DNA of 64,000 nucleotides from Oscillospiraceae bacterium. GTDB lineage: Bacteria; Bacillota; Clostridia; Oscillospirales; Oscillospiraceae. This document shows positions 25,601 to 33,670 of this stretch, piece after piece. The notes below the pieces were generated by a model. That model was not told the DNA's origin and did not search any database. It saw nothing but the letters and a program-made list of their open reading frames with translations. The stretch covers positions 124,001 through 188,000 of the forward strand of contig JAFTFT010000038.1 of the NCBI GenBank assembly GCA_017458335.1, written 5' to 3'. The stretch's first letter is position 1. Every line of letters begins with the position of its first letter. A program made the translations under genes and the position numbers.

Positions 25601-26374
25601 TTCCCCGGCACAAACTGTGAGATCGACAGCGCCCGCGCCGTGCGTGACGCCGGTGCGGAGCCGGAGATCTTTGTGGTGAACAACCTCTCGGCGGAGGGTA
25701 TTTCCCGCAGCGTCGACGCTTTCGCAGAGCGCCTGAAGGACAGCCAGATGATCTTCATTCCGGGCGGCTTTTCCGGCGGCGATGAGCCGGACGGCTCCGG
25801 AAAATTCATCACCGCCTTTTTCCGAAACGCCGAGATCCGCGAAGGTGTCACGGAGCTGCTGGATCAGCGCGACGGCCTGATCTGCGGCATCTGCAACGGC
25901 TTCCAGGCACTGATCAAACTGGGCCTGGTTCCCTACGGCAGAATCATCGACACGGATGAGAACTGCCCGACCCTGACCTTCAACACCATTGCCCGGCATC
26001 AGAGCCGCATTGTCCGCACCCGCATCGCCTCGAACATGTCCCCGTGGCTTGCCCTGACCGAAGTGGGCGACGTGTACTCCGTCCCGATCTCCCACGGCGA
26101 AGGGCGCTTCCTCGCGAGCGAGGAGCTGATCCACGAACTCGCCGCAAACGGGCAGATTGCCACACAGTATGTCGATTTTGACGGGCAGGCAACCTCAGAC
26201 GTACACTTCAATCCCAACAATTCCCTTTTCGCCATCGAAGGCATTACCTCTCCGGACGGCCGTGTCTTCGGCAAGATGGGCCACGCGGAGAGAATCGGTT
26301 CCGGTCTGTATCGCAACGTGCCGGGCAATTATGATCTGCAGATGTTCAAAGCGGCGGTCCGATACTTCGCGTAA
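22682..26374 (+). CDS. purL: Phosphoribosylformylglycinamidine synthase, single-chain
   Basis: Converts FGAR to FGAM using glutamine and ATP. It has 1230 residues in one chain, with synthetase and glutaminase fused. The start is GTG 22682, one base after purD. It shows the substrate-binding S-D-H-C-R-H-T-T-F (about 223-231), E-T-H-N-H-P-T-E-I-E-P-F-G-G-A-A-T-C-I-G (about 316-335), a second ATP-like domain with G-G-K-D-S-M-S-G, and a class I amidotransferase domain over the last 270 residues. That domain has the nucleophile in G-I-C-N-G-F-Q-A-L and the His-Glu pair toward H-A-E-R. A strong terminator follows at 26411. Confidence 0.96.
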   Translation: MVYRIFVEKKPGLDNEAQALLNEARSLLGIQGLTKVRLLNRYDAEEISEELFRYAVRTVFSEPQLDLVSDEADLGDATVFAVEYLPGQFDQRADSAAQCIQILSQGERPLVRSARVYALYGTLTDAEIADIKKYVINPVEAREAALEKPETLRIRYEIPTEVVTLDGFCELDRPALEEFVRSYGLAMDADDIAFCQKYFREEEKRDPTITEVRVLDTYWSDHCRHTTFNTIIDSVRFEDVLLEKAWQDYLDTRKSLNRTKPICLMDLATVAVKALKKAGKLPKLDESEEINACTVKIEVEADGVREPWLLLFKNETHNHPTEIEPFGGAATCIGGAIRDPLSGRSYVYGAMRVTGAADPLKPVSETLPGKLPQRKLVTTAAAGYSSYGNQIGLATGIVDELYHPGYAAKRMEIGAVIAAAPQENVRRERPAPGDMVILLGGRTGRDGIGGATGSSKAHNTQSVETCGAEVQKGNAPEERKLQRLFRNPTASRMIKRCNDFGAGGVSVAIGELADGLCINLNAVPKKYEGLDGTELAISESQERMAVVVEPQDAEAFLALAAKENLEAVPVAVVQAEPRLVMEWNGKRIVDLSRAFLDTNGAEKHIDAVAAKPQAWVKPVSGSFGTLLRETASDLNCCSKRGLSERFDSTIGAGTVLMPFGGRNQLTPIQAMVQKISMEQKHTDDCSFMSWGYNPFITEKSPYHGAYLAVVESVCKLVATGAAFRDVYLSFQEYFERLGRNSGSWGKPLSALLGAFEAQMGLGIGAIGGKDSMSGSFEQLHVPPTLVSFAVTTGKTGDVVTNEFKQAGNRVVRLAPETGSDDLPTADSLIRLFARVTELLRSGKAVACYTPGIGGIAEAVMKMAFGNGFGFRFADELDVTRLFGYDYGAFLLEVTEDLPDAECIGSVTDDGAFRLGEDSVGSDELLALYEGKLEPVYACNIPQSSGAMETFSYAAQTRVSPAVRTAKPRVLIPAFPGTNCEIDSARAVRDAGAEPEIFVVNNLSAEGISRSVDAFAERLKDSQMIFIPGGFSGGDEPDGSGKFITAFFRNAEIREGVTELLDQRDGLICGICNGFQALIKLGLVPYGRIIDTDENCPTLTFNTIARHQSRIVRTRIASNMSPWLALTEVGDVYSVPISHGEGRFLASEELIHELAANGQIATQYVDFDGQATSDVHFNPNNSLFAIEGITSPDGRVFGKMGHAERIGSGLYRNVPGNYDLQMFKAAVRYFA

Positions 26375-26410
26375 ATCCATTTCATTTCACACAGTCCCCT
26401 CTTTTTGTGA

Positions 26411-26448
26411 AAGACCATCGGCTCGGGTTTGAGTCGATGGTCTTTTTT
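26411..26448 (+). terminator. Terminator of the pyr-pur operon
   Basis: AAGACCATCGGCTC (26411-26424) pairs with GAGTCGATGGTCTT (26431-26444, one G-T), followed by TTTT. Confidence 0.9.
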
Positions 26449-26541
26449 CAGCGGGCGGAAAACAGAGGCATGACAGGGCTGCGTTTATTCCGCATCCCGT
26501 TCTGTGATCTTCCCAGTCGGATGGACTCGGGGCAAATTGAA

Positions 26542-26574
26542 AACCCGCCTGATTCATCAGGAATCAGGCGGGTT
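26542..26574 (-). terminator. Terminator of the tRNA-Arg gene
   Basis: A 14-bp perfect stem (arms AACCCGCCTGATTC and its complement) with a five-base loop. On the minus strand it ends in GGGTTTTC, a few bases past the tRNA 3' end. Confidence 0.8.
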
Positions 26575-26580
26575 ATTCCT

Positions 26581-26657
26581 TGGTACGGCCGACGGGATTC
26601 GAACCCACGACCTCCAGAGTCGGAGTCTGGCACTCTATCCAGCTGAGCTACGGCCGC
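26581..26657 (-). tRNA. tRNA-Arg (anticodon CCG)
   Basis: A 77-base minus-strand tRNA with encoded CCA. The acceptor stem GCGGCCG pairs with CGGCCGT (one terminal G-T). The D arm opens TAGCTCAGCTGGATAGAG, the anticodon stem CCAGA/TCTGG encloses CTCCGAC, and the T arm contains GGTTCGAATCC. The anticodon CCG reads CGG. Its own terminator follows at 26542-26574. Confidence 0.96.
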
Positions 26658-26672
26658 ATCTTCAGATAGTTG

Positions 26673-26701
26673 TTGCCTTTATGCCATGAATTTGGTATAA
26701 T
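26673..26701 (+). promoter_or_regulatory. Promoter of the aldo/keto reductase operon
   Basis: TTGCCT (26673-26678) and TATAAT (26696-26701) with 17 bases between. A 15-base perfect palindrome lies immediately downstream. Confidence 0.7.
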
Positions 26702-26712
26702 CCAGACAACGC

Positions 26713-26727
26713 ATGGTATTATACCAT
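26713..26727. promoter_or_regulatory. Perfect palindrome at the transcription start, putative operator
   Basis: ATGGTATTATACCAT is symmetric about the central T and starts about 12 bases after the -10 box. Its place would suit a repressor. No matching regulator gene is adjacent. Confidence 0.45.
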
Positions 26728-26791
26728 CGAAACCCGATAAAGTAAAGCCCTGTTTTTTATTTTCATCAATCTTAAAGGAGATGACGAATCA

Positions 26792-27820
26792 TTGAAAACC
26801 GTCGTTCTGGGAAAGAGCGGCCTGGTTGCCACCAAGCCTTCTCTGGGCTGCCTTCCGCTTCAGCGCTGTGAAAAGGACTATGCCGTGAAGCTGCTTCGCG
26901 CCGCATACGAGGGCGGGATCCGCTTCTTTGATACCGCCAATGCCTATACCGACAGTGAGGAGAAGATCGGCCTCGCACTCAGCGATGTGCGCAGCGATAT
27001 TGTCCTTGCCACCAAGAGTGCCGCCAGGGACAAAGCGGGCGTTCTGGCCCATATTGAAAACAGCCTGCGCATGATGAAGACTGACTACATCGATCTCTTC
27101 CAGTTTCACCAGGTTCCGGAGGTTCCGGACCCGGAGGATCCGGAGGGGGCCTATGCCGGCGCCCTGGAGGCAAAAAAGCGCGGCTGGATCGGTCATATCG
27201 GCGTGACCACCCATCGCGTCAAGGTCGCGGAGGAGTGCATCGACTCCGGCCTCTTTGAGACCGTACAGTTCCCCTTCAGCTATATCTCGGCGGAACGGGA
27301 TCTCGCGCTCGCCGCAAGAGCGAAGGAAGCCAACGTCGGCTACATCGCCATGAAGGGGCTCGCAGGCGGTCTGCTCACGAATGTCCGCGCCTGCCACGCC
27401 TTTATGAAGCAGTATGACAACGTGGTTCCCATCTGGGGTGTCCAGGAACTGGGTCAGCTGGAGCAGTGGCTTCAGGTCGCGGAGGAAGACCCGGATCTGG
27501 ATGAGGAGCTTGAAGCCTTCATCGCCAGGGAGCGCAGGGAGCTCTCCGGCAGTTTCTGCCGCAGCTGCGGCTACTGCATGCCATGTCCCATGGGGATCGA
27601 GATTCGCAACTGCGCACGCATGAACATGCTGCTGCGCCGCTCTCCGTGGCAGCAGTATATGACGGATGAATGGTATGCCAAGATGCACAAGATCGAAGAC
27701 TGCATCGGCTGCCGTTCCTGCGCCAGCAAGTGTCCGTATCAGCTGGATACGCCGAATCTTCTGAAGTATATGTTAAAGGACTATGATGAATTCTATGAAG
27801 CCCACAAGAACCTGGTATAA
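26792..27820 (+). CDS. Aldo/keto reductase with C-terminal 4Fe-4S sites
   Basis: A 342-residue oxidoreductase. The start is TTG 26792 after AAAGGAG. Residues 1-250 form the aldo/keto reductase barrel: F-F-D-T-A-N-A-Y (catalytic Asp and Tyr), A-T-K-S (catalytic Lys), and Y-I-D-L-F-Q-F-H. The last 90 residues add cysteine clusters, C-x-x-C-x-x-C-x-x-x-C-P (around 252-263) and C-I-G-C-R-S-C-A-S-K-C-P (about 306-317), typical of 4Fe-4S binding. Such fused members are common in anaerobes; the substrate is unknown. The ApbE gene overlaps its end by 38 bases, so the two are co-expressed. Confidence 0.9.
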   Translation: MKTVVLGKSGLVATKPSLGCLPLQRCEKDYAVKLLRAAYEGGIRFFDTANAYTDSEEKIGLALSDVRSDIVLATKSAARDKAGVLAHIENSLRMMKTDYIDLFQFHQVPEVPDPEDPEGAYAGALEAKKRGWIGHIGVTTHRVKVAEECIDSGLFETVQFPFSYISAERDLALAARAKEANVGYIAMKGLAGGLLTNVRACHAFMKQYDNVVPIWGVQELGQLEQWLQVAEEDPDLDEELEAFIARERRELSGSFCRSCGYCMPCPMGIEIRNCARMNMLLRRSPWQQYMTDEWYAKMHKIEDCIGCRSCASKCPYQLDTPNLLKYMLKDYDEFYEAHKNLV

Positions 27821-28862
27821 CCGCTTCACCCGCGGCATCGCGCTGATTCTCTGCGTTGCCGCGCTGCTCTCCCTGACTGCCTGCGGCTCTGCCTCCGCCA
27901 TGGAGCAGAAGCAGATCTTCGCGATGGACACGGTCATGACCCTGACCGCTTACGGAAAGCACGCCCAGGACGGCCTTGCCGCGGCGACCAGCGTCATCAA
28001 CTCCATGGAGGCGCTGCTGGATCCGGAGCTTCCGACCAGCACCACCTACGCCATCAATCACGCAAACGGGCAGAACGTTGTCGTCAACGCGCAGATCGCC
28101 AAGATGCTCAGCACCGCCAAAACGGTCTATGACAATTCCGACGGCTCGCTGGATCTCAGCCTCTATCCGCTCATCAAGCTCTGGGGCTTTGTGGACGGGC
28201 GTTATTATGTCCCGCTGTATGAAGAAATTCAGGCTCAGCTCAAGAGAAAGGCCTTTGATCAGATGGTTCTGACCAGCTATCCGGCCACCGGTTCCTATTC
28301 CGTCAGTTTCCCCGCCGGTACGGAGATCAGCTTCGGCTCCATCGGCAAGGGCTGCGCCGCGGAAAACGCCATCAGCGCCATGCGCCAGGCCGGGGTCAAG
28401 AGCGGCATCATCTCGCTGGGCGGCAATGTCCAGACCCTTGGTCTGAAGCCGGATGACAGCAAGTGGACCGTGGCCATCCAGGATCCGAACAACACTGCCA
28501 GCTGGGTCGGGACGGTCCAGGTCGGCGAGACGGCCGTCGTCACCAGCGGCAGCTATCAGCGCTTCTTTGAGTTTGACGGCACCACCTATCACCATATCAT
28601 CAATCCCGTGAGCGGATCGCCGGTCACCAACAATCTGCTCTCCGCCACCATCATCTGTGAAGACGGCACGATGGCGGATGCCCTGTCCACGGCGATGTTT
28701 GTCCTCGGGGAGACCCGTGCGCTGAACTACTGGCGCCAGTACGGCGGCTTTGAGATGATCCTGATCACCAAGAGCAATCAGGTCATCTGTACCAAGGGCC
28801 TCATCGATGTCTACACCGCCAACTCCTCGGCGGGAGACTATAAGGTGCGGTACGCAGAATAA
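27783..28862 (+). CDS. apbE: ApbE-family FAD:protein FMN transferase lipoprotein
   Basis: Attaches FMN to a Thr/Ser of exported or membrane redox proteins. It has about 359 residues and a signal ending in the lipobox L-T-A-C, so it is anchored outside the membrane. It shows the A-M-D-T-V-M-T-L opening of the family, G-S-I-G-K-G-C-A-A-E-N-A, G-G-N-V-Q-T-L-G, S-G-S-Y-Q-R-F-F, H-H-I-I-N-P-V-S-G, and M-A-D-A-L-S-T-A-M-F. The second Met (27786) fits the AAAGGA site better than the first. It overlaps the aldo/keto reductase gene; that protein has no obvious flavinylation motif, so the acceptor is probably elsewhere. Confidence 0.9.
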   Translation: MMNSMKPTRTWYNRFTRGIALILCVAALLSLTACGSASAMEQKQIFAMDTVMTLTAYGKHAQDGLAAATSVINSMEALLDPELPTSTTYAINHANGQNVVVNAQIAKMLSTAKTVYDNSDGSLDLSLYPLIKLWGFVDGRYYVPLYEEIQAQLKRKAFDQMVLTSYPATGSYSVSFPAGTEISFGSIGKGCAAENAISAMRQAGVKSGIISLGGNVQTLGLKPDDSKWTVAIQDPNNTASWVGTVQVGETAVVTSGSYQRFFEFDGTTYHHIINPVSGSPVTNNLLSATIICEDGTMADALSTAMFVLGETRALNYWRQYGGFEMILITKSNQVICTKGLIDVYTANSSAGDYKVRYAE

Positions 28863-28866
28863 CACG

Positions 28867-30963
28867 ATGGAACCGTTTCGTAAAGACATACGCAGTGTCA
28901 AAGGAATCGGAGAGAAAAGGGCGCAGGCTTTGAACAAGCTGGGCGTCTTTTCTCTGTTTGACCTGATTTCCTATTTCCCGCGCCGATATGAAGACCGCAG
29001 CAGCGTGAAACCCATCGCTTTGGTTCAGGACGGCGAGTCCGCCTGTATTTCCGCCGTCGTTGCGGACGAACCCCGGCTTTCCCGGATTCGGCGCGGTCTG
29101 GAAGTGGTGCGGTTTCGGGTCTATGACGACAGCGCCGAAGTAAGCGTCACCTATTTTAACCAGCCTTATGTCCGGAATCAGCTTCAGCGCGGCAATTCCT
29201 ACCGCTTCTTCGGCAGGATGGAGGTGAAGGGCTCCCGCAGAAGCCTCACCAACCCGGTCTTTGAGTCGGAGGAATTGCCCGCCGGCAGGATGTCCGTCAC
29301 CGGGAGAATTCTCCCGGTCTATCGTCTGAGCAGCGGGCTTCAGCAGAGTGCACTCCGGCAGAGCATCCGGCAGGGGCTGGACAGCTGCCGCGGGCAGATT
29401 CCCGAACTGCTTCCGGAATCCGTCCGGACCGGGTACGGTCTGATGGCAGCGGAAGACGCCTATGAGAACATTCATTTTCCGCAGGATACCGCCGTGCTGG
29501 ATCAGGCCAGGAAGCGTTTTGTCTTTGAAGAACTGTTTCTCCTCTCCTGTGCGCTCGGCAGCAGACGGAAAGCAGACCGAAGCGGCATCGTTGTTCCGAA
29601 ACCGGATTTCATGCCCTTCTATGAATCGCTCCCTTTCTCTCCCACCGGGGCGCAGCGCCGCGCCATCGAAGAGGCCGCTTCCGACATGGCCTCCGGCAGG
29701 CAGATGAGCCGCCTTCTTCAGGGCGATGTCGGCAGCGGCAAAACCCTCGTAGCCGCCGCGCTGATCTGGCAGTGCTTTCAGGCAGGCTATGCCGCCGCCT
29801 TCATGGCCCCGACCGAGATTCTCGCCGAGCAGCATTTCCGGACGCTGTGCGGTATTCTCGGCGGGCTCGGGGTCCGCGTCGGACTGCTCACCGGCTCTAC
29901 CCGGACCAGAGAAAAGCGGGAGCTGACGGAAGCCCTCGAGGCCGGTTCTCTCGATCTCATCGTCGGAACTCACGCCCTGCTCAGCGACGGTCTGCACTTT
30001 TCCCGGCTGGCCCTCACCATTACCGACGAACAGCACCGTTTCGGTGTGGAGCAGCGTTCGCACTTCGGCACCGGCGAGCACACAGACCGCGGCGCGCTTC
30101 CGCCCCATGTTTATGTCATGTCGGCCACGCCCATCCCCCGGACGCTGGCGCTCATCATCTATGGGGATCTGGCGCTGTCCGTGCTGGATGAGCTGCCTCC
30201 CGGAAGGCAGAAGGTGGATACCTTCTGTGTCGGCAGCGCCTATCATCAGCGTCTGCTTGCTTTCATCCGAAAACTCTGCGCAGAAGGCCGCCAGGTCTTT
30301 GTTGTCTGTCCCAAGGTGGAGGAGGACGAAGACAGCGAGATTTCTCTGACGGAGTCCGGGAAAAAGCTGCTTTCCGCCGTGGAATATGCAGAGCAGCTCC
30401 GACAGGAGCTTCCGGAGCTGCGGATCGGCTGTGTCCACGGAAAGATGAAGACCGCAGACAAGGATCTCGTGATGCAGCAGATGACAGCGGGGGCGCTGGA
30501 CGTTCTGGTTTCCACAACCGTGATCGAAGTCGGCGTGGATATTCCAAACGCAGCTCTTATGCTGGTGGAAAACGCCGACCGCTTCGGGCTCAGCCAGCTC
30601 CATCAGCTGCGCGGACGCGTCGGACGCGGGGAGCACAAGAGTTACTGTGTTCTGGTGACAGACTCTGAGAGCGAAGAAGCCAGAGCCCGCATGAAGATCA
30701 TGTGTGAAACCGGCGACGGTTTCCGGATCGCCGAAGAGGATCTGCGTCTCAGAGGACCCGGAGACTTTTTCGGCTCCCGCCAGCACGGCCTGCCCGAAAT
30801 GCATGTGGCGGACCTCGGCACCGACACCGAGACCCTCATGAAGGCCAAGGACGCCGCCGACCGCCTGCTCGCTCTTGATCCGACCCTTTCCCTTCCCGAG
30901 CATGCGGCGCTCCGGGACCGCGTCCTGCTGCTCACGGAAAAGCTGGACGGCACACTGAACTGA
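28867..30963 (+). CDS. recG: ATP-dependent DNA helicase RecG
   Basis: Branch-migrating helicase that remodels stalled forks and Holliday junctions. It has 698 residues. ATG 28867 is placed four bases after the apbE stop; no clear ribosome site is seen, so translation may be coupled. An N-terminal wedge/OB domain carries V-K-G-I-G-E-K-R-A and the Y-F-P-R-R-Y-E-D motif. Walker A is G-D-V-G-S-G-K-T, motif II is D-E-Q-H-R-F-G, motif III is S-A-T-P-I-P-R-T, and motif VI is Q-L-R-G-R-V-G-R-G. A bidirectional terminator follows. Confidence 0.95.
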   Translation: MEPFRKDIRSVKGIGEKRAQALNKLGVFSLFDLISYFPRRYEDRSSVKPIALVQDGESACISAVVADEPRLSRIRRGLEVVRFRVYDDSAEVSVTYFNQPYVRNQLQRGNSYRFFGRMEVKGSRRSLTNPVFESEELPAGRMSVTGRILPVYRLSSGLQQSALRQSIRQGLDSCRGQIPELLPESVRTGYGLMAAEDAYENIHFPQDTAVLDQARKRFVFEELFLLSCALGSRRKADRSGIVVPKPDFMPFYESLPFSPTGAQRRAIEEAASDMASGRQMSRLLQGDVGSGKTLVAAALIWQCFQAGYAAAFMAPTEILAEQHFRTLCGILGGLGVRVGLLTGSTRTREKRELTEALEAGSLDLIVGTHALLSDGLHFSRLALTITDEQHRFGVEQRSHFGTGEHTDRGALPPHVYVMSATPIPRTLALIIYGDLALSVLDELPPGRQKVDTFCVGSAYHQRLLAFIRKLCAEGRQVFVVCPKVEEDEDSEISLTESGKKLLSAVEYAEQLRQELPELRIGCVHGKMKTADKDLVMQQMTAGALDVLVSTTVIEVGVDIPNAALMLVENADRFGLSQLHQLRGRVGRGEHKSYCVLVTDSESEEARARMKIMCETGDGFRIAEEDLRLRGPGDFFGSRQHGLPEMHVADLGTDTETLMKAKDAADRLLALDPTLSLPEHAALRDRVLLLTEKLDGTLN

Positions 30964-30965
30964 AA

Positions 30966-31002
30966 AAACCCGCGGCAGAGAATTCTCCCACGCCGCGGGT
31001 TT
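30966..31002. terminator. Bidirectional terminator between recG and the aminopeptidase gene
   Basis: AAACCCGCGGC (30966-30976) pairs with GCCGCGGGTTT (30992-31002). The A run before the stem gives a T run on the minus strand, so it serves the convergent gene best. Confidence 0.8.
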
Positions 31003-31089
31003 CATGATTGATATCCTTTATCGAAATGCGGTGCCGGTATCTCTCCGCGGGCAATCGATCCCGTTAAGCAGTATCAGCCGGCAAGAGGG

Positions 31090-32469
31090 TCAGTCACGAT
31101 AGGCCGCGAGAATCCCCTTATAGGTCATGTAGCAGTCGAACTTGGAGACGACCTCAAACGGGGCATGCATGCTCAGAACCGGTACGCCGGCATCGATGGT
31201 ATCGATGTTGCGGTTGGCCATGTACTTGGCGATGGTTCCGCCGCCGCCCTGGTCGACTTTGCCCATCTCGGCCATCTGCCAGATCACCTGCTCTCTTTCA
31301 AAGAGACCGCGGAGATAGCCGACGATTTCCGCCGAAGCGTCGCTGGTGGAGGACTTGCCTCTTGCTCCGGTGTACTTGCAGATCGCAAGACCGTAGTTGA
31401 GCTTGGACTCGCTGCGCTTCTCCGAGACTTCCGGATACAGCGGGTCAAAGGCGGCCGAGACATCGGCGGAGAGGCAGAAACTGTTCTCCAGGCAGCGGCG
31501 CAGCGCGACGTGCTGTGCCTCGCAGAGGTCCTCCATGAAGCAGTCAAAGGCCGAGCTCTGCATGCCGCTCACGCCCTCGGACCCGATCTCTTCCTTGTCG
31601 GCAAGAATGCAGACGCAGGTCCTCCTCGGCGTCTCGAGGTCAAACATGGCCTTCAGCTCCGCCCAAGCGCAGACCCGGTCGTCGTGGCCGTATCCGCCGA
31701 TCATGGAGCGGTCCAGACCGATCTCACAGACGTCGAAGGCGGGAACGGCTGTCAGCTCCGCCGAGAGGAAATCTTCCTCCGTGATTCCGTATGCATCGTT
31801 CAGCAGGCTCAGGACCGCAAGTCTCACGCGGTCTTTTCCGTCGTCGGCATAGGGAATGCTGCCGATCAGGATGTTCAGACCTTCTCCGGTGATGCCTTCG
31901 GCCATCGTCTTCTTCATCTGGTCCTGCGCAAGATGCGGGAGCAGATCCGTAATGACGAACTTCGGCTCTCCCGGTTCCCGGCCGATGCAGATTTCCACCG
32001 TCTCGCCGTTTTTCAGCGCCGCGACGCCGTGCAGCTCCAGGGGAATGGTCACCCACTGGTACTTCTTGATGCCGCCGTAATAGTGGGTGCGGAGATAGCA
32101 GAGTTCATCCTGCTCATACATCGGGATCTGTTTCAGGTCGAGACGGGGGGAATCGATGTGGGCGCCGGCAATCACGGCTCCCTGCTCCAGGGATTCTTTC
32201 CCGATCACGGCCAGCATCAGAGCCTTACCGCGGTTGACGCGGTATACCCGGTCTCCCGGATTCAGCATCTCGCCCGGCTGAAATGCCCGATAGCCAAGCT
32301 TTTCCGCCTTTGTCACAGCATAGCGGACCGCTTCCCGTTCGGTGCGCGCTTCGTTCAGGAAGTCCATATACTCGCGGCAGTATTCTTCGACTTTGATCCG
32401 CTCCTCGGTTCCGATCCGGTCATAGCCGTTCTTCTGTTCATAAAACAGCTTATCTCTCATGTTCTCCAT
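31090..32469 (-). CDS. M18 family aminopeptidase
   Basis: Zinc aminopeptidase of the aspartyl-aminopeptidase family, cytosolic, about 459 residues. Ligand and catalytic blocks are G-A-H-I-D-S-P-R-L-D, D-K-E-E-I-G-S-E-G, G-G-Y-G-H-D-D-R-V-C, and a late S-M-H-A-P-F-E. ATG 32469 lies two bases past the stop of the upstream TsaC-CoaE gene with GGAGG ahead of it; ATG 32460 is an alternative. It is the last gene of the prfA-TsaC/CoaE-aminopeptidase unit. Confidence 0.92.
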   Translation of the reverse strand: MENMRDKLFYEQKNGYDRIGTEERIKVEEYCREYMDFLNEARTEREAVRYAVTKAEKLGYRAFQPGEMLNPGDRVYRVNRGKALMLAVIGKESLEQGAVIAGAHIDSPRLDLKQIPMYEQDELCYLRTHYYGGIKKYQWVTIPLELHGVAALKNGETVEICIGREPGEPKFVITDLLPHLAQDQMKKTMAEGITGEGLNILIGSIPYADDGKDRVRLAVLSLLNDAYGITEEDFLSAELTAVPAFDVCEIGLDRSMIGGYGHDDRVCAWAELKAMFDLETPRRTCVCILADKEEIGSEGVSGMQSSAFDCFMEDLCEAQHVALRRCLENSFCLSADVSAAFDPLYPEVSEKRSESKLNYGLAICKYTGARGKSSTSDASAEIVGYLRGLFEREQVIWQMAEMGKVDQGGGGTIAKYMANRNIDTIDAGVPVLSMHAPFEVVSKFDCYMTYKGILAAYRD

Positions 32470-32470
32470 C

Positions 32471-33670
32471 TTACAGTCGTTCCTCCAGATAATCATTCAA
32501 TGTTCGGATAAAGCGATCCCTGTCACCGTCGTTCGACACGGTGAAATCGCAGTTTTCTTCAAACCAGGCGTTCGGCCGCTGCGCACGGATCCGCAGCTCC
32601 GCCTTCTCCCGGCTGATGCCGTCCCTCTCCATGATGCGGGCAATCCTTGTCTCGTCCGAGGCGGTGACCGCAATGGTAAAGTCGCAGATCTCCGCCAGCC
32701 CGCTGCCGATCAGTTCGATGGCATCCAGAGCCGCAAGCGTGCCGCCCTGCATGGCCCGGTTCCGCAGACGGGAGGTGATCTCCGCCATGATGTGCCGATG
32801 CGTGATCTCATTCAGGAGCTTCAGCTTTTCTGCATCCTGAAAGACGATCTCTCCCAGCCGGTCTCTCCGCAGCACGCCGTCTTCCACCGTCCCGGGGAAA
32901 GCGGTCTTCAGCTCTGTGATCAGGCTTTCGGAGTTCTGAAGCAGCTCATGATACACCGCATCACAGTCCAGAAGCAGAGCGCCGTGGTTTTCCAGTTCCT
33001 TCAGGGCCGTGGTCTTGCCGCAGCCGCTGCCGCCGGTGATGCCGACGATGGTCATGCCGGAGACCAGGGTATCCATGATCTTCTCTGCCGGCAGAGAACC
33101 CTGCCGGAGAATCCGGTAAGGCGTTTTGCTGAGATCCAGCACCGTTGATTCCAGGCCCAGCGCGCACGGACCGCCGTCAATGACCGCGGCGATCTTTCCG
33201 TCAAAGTACCGAAAAACCTGATCCGCGTCCTTCGGGCTCTCCATCCCGGACGGGTTTGCGGACGGAACCGCCAGAGGAAATTCCAGCTTGCGAAGAAGCT
33301 GAAGCGTCTGCTCCTGCCGCGGGCACCGAAGACCGACCGTCTCCCCTCCGGCACGGAGGATCTCAGGAACGGAGCTTCTCGCCCGCAGGACCAGGGTCAG
33401 CGGTCCCGGCCAGAATGCCCCGGCCAGCGTCCGTGCTGCGTCCGGAACCTCTTCACATAGGCGGTCGATCATTTCCGCACCGGGAACCATCAGCGAAATC
33501 GGCTTGATAGCCGGCCGGCCCTTGACCTCATAAATGCATTCGATCACCTGCGCATCCAGTCCGTTGCCCGCCAGACCGTAGACGGTCTCCGTTGGAACAG
33601 CGACGAGACTTCCCTCGCGAAGAAGTTCCGCCGCCGTCTCAATCTCCCGGCTGATCCGTTTTGTCTTCAT
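32471..33670 (-). CDS. Fusion of threonylcarbamoyl-AMP synthase (TsaC) and dephospho-CoA kinase (CoaE)
   Basis: A 399-residue bifunctional candidate. Residues 1 to about 203 are a TsaC/YrdC domain that makes threonylcarbamoyl-AMP for t6A tRNA modification: V-P-T-E-T-V-Y-G-L-A, K-G-R-P-x-x-K-P-I-S, and S-A-N-P-S-G. From about 207 a CoaE domain begins with M-T-I-V-G-I-T-G-G-S-G-C-G-K-T-T. This is the P-loop of the kinase that phosphorylates dephospho-CoA, with D-C-D-A-V-Y-H and R-x-x-R-I-M-E-R-D-G-I lid residues following. No stop or frame change separates them; a Met at the CoaE start suggests an old gene fusion. It overlaps prfA by four bases. Confidence 0.85.
   Translation of the reverse strand: MKTKRISREIETAAELLREGSLVAVPTETVYGLAGNGLDAQVIECIYEVKGRPAIKPISLMVPGAEMIDRLCEEVPDAARTLAGAFWPGPLTLVLRARSSVPEILRAGGETVGLRCPRQEQTLQLLRKLEFPLAVPSANPSGMESPKDADQVFRYFDGKIAAVIDGGPCALGLESTVLDLSKTPYRILRQGSLPAEKIMDTLVSGMTIVGITGGSGCGKTTALKELENHGALLLDCDAVYHELLQNSESLITELKTAFPGTVEDGVLRRDRLGEIVFQDAEKLKLLNEITHRHIMAEITSRLRNRAMQGGTLAALDAIELIGSGLAEICDFTIAVTASDETRIARIMERDGISREKAELRIRAQRPNAWFEENCDFTVSNDGDRDRFIRTLNDYLEERL

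Noticed and set aside
28801..31005. A 734-codon open frame antisense to recG
   Set aside because: The sense strand has every helicase motif; the antisense product has none and overlaps the apbE end.
31165..32511. A 448-codon plus-strand frame over the M18 aminopeptidase
   Set aside because: The aminopeptidase has all its metal motifs on the other strand.
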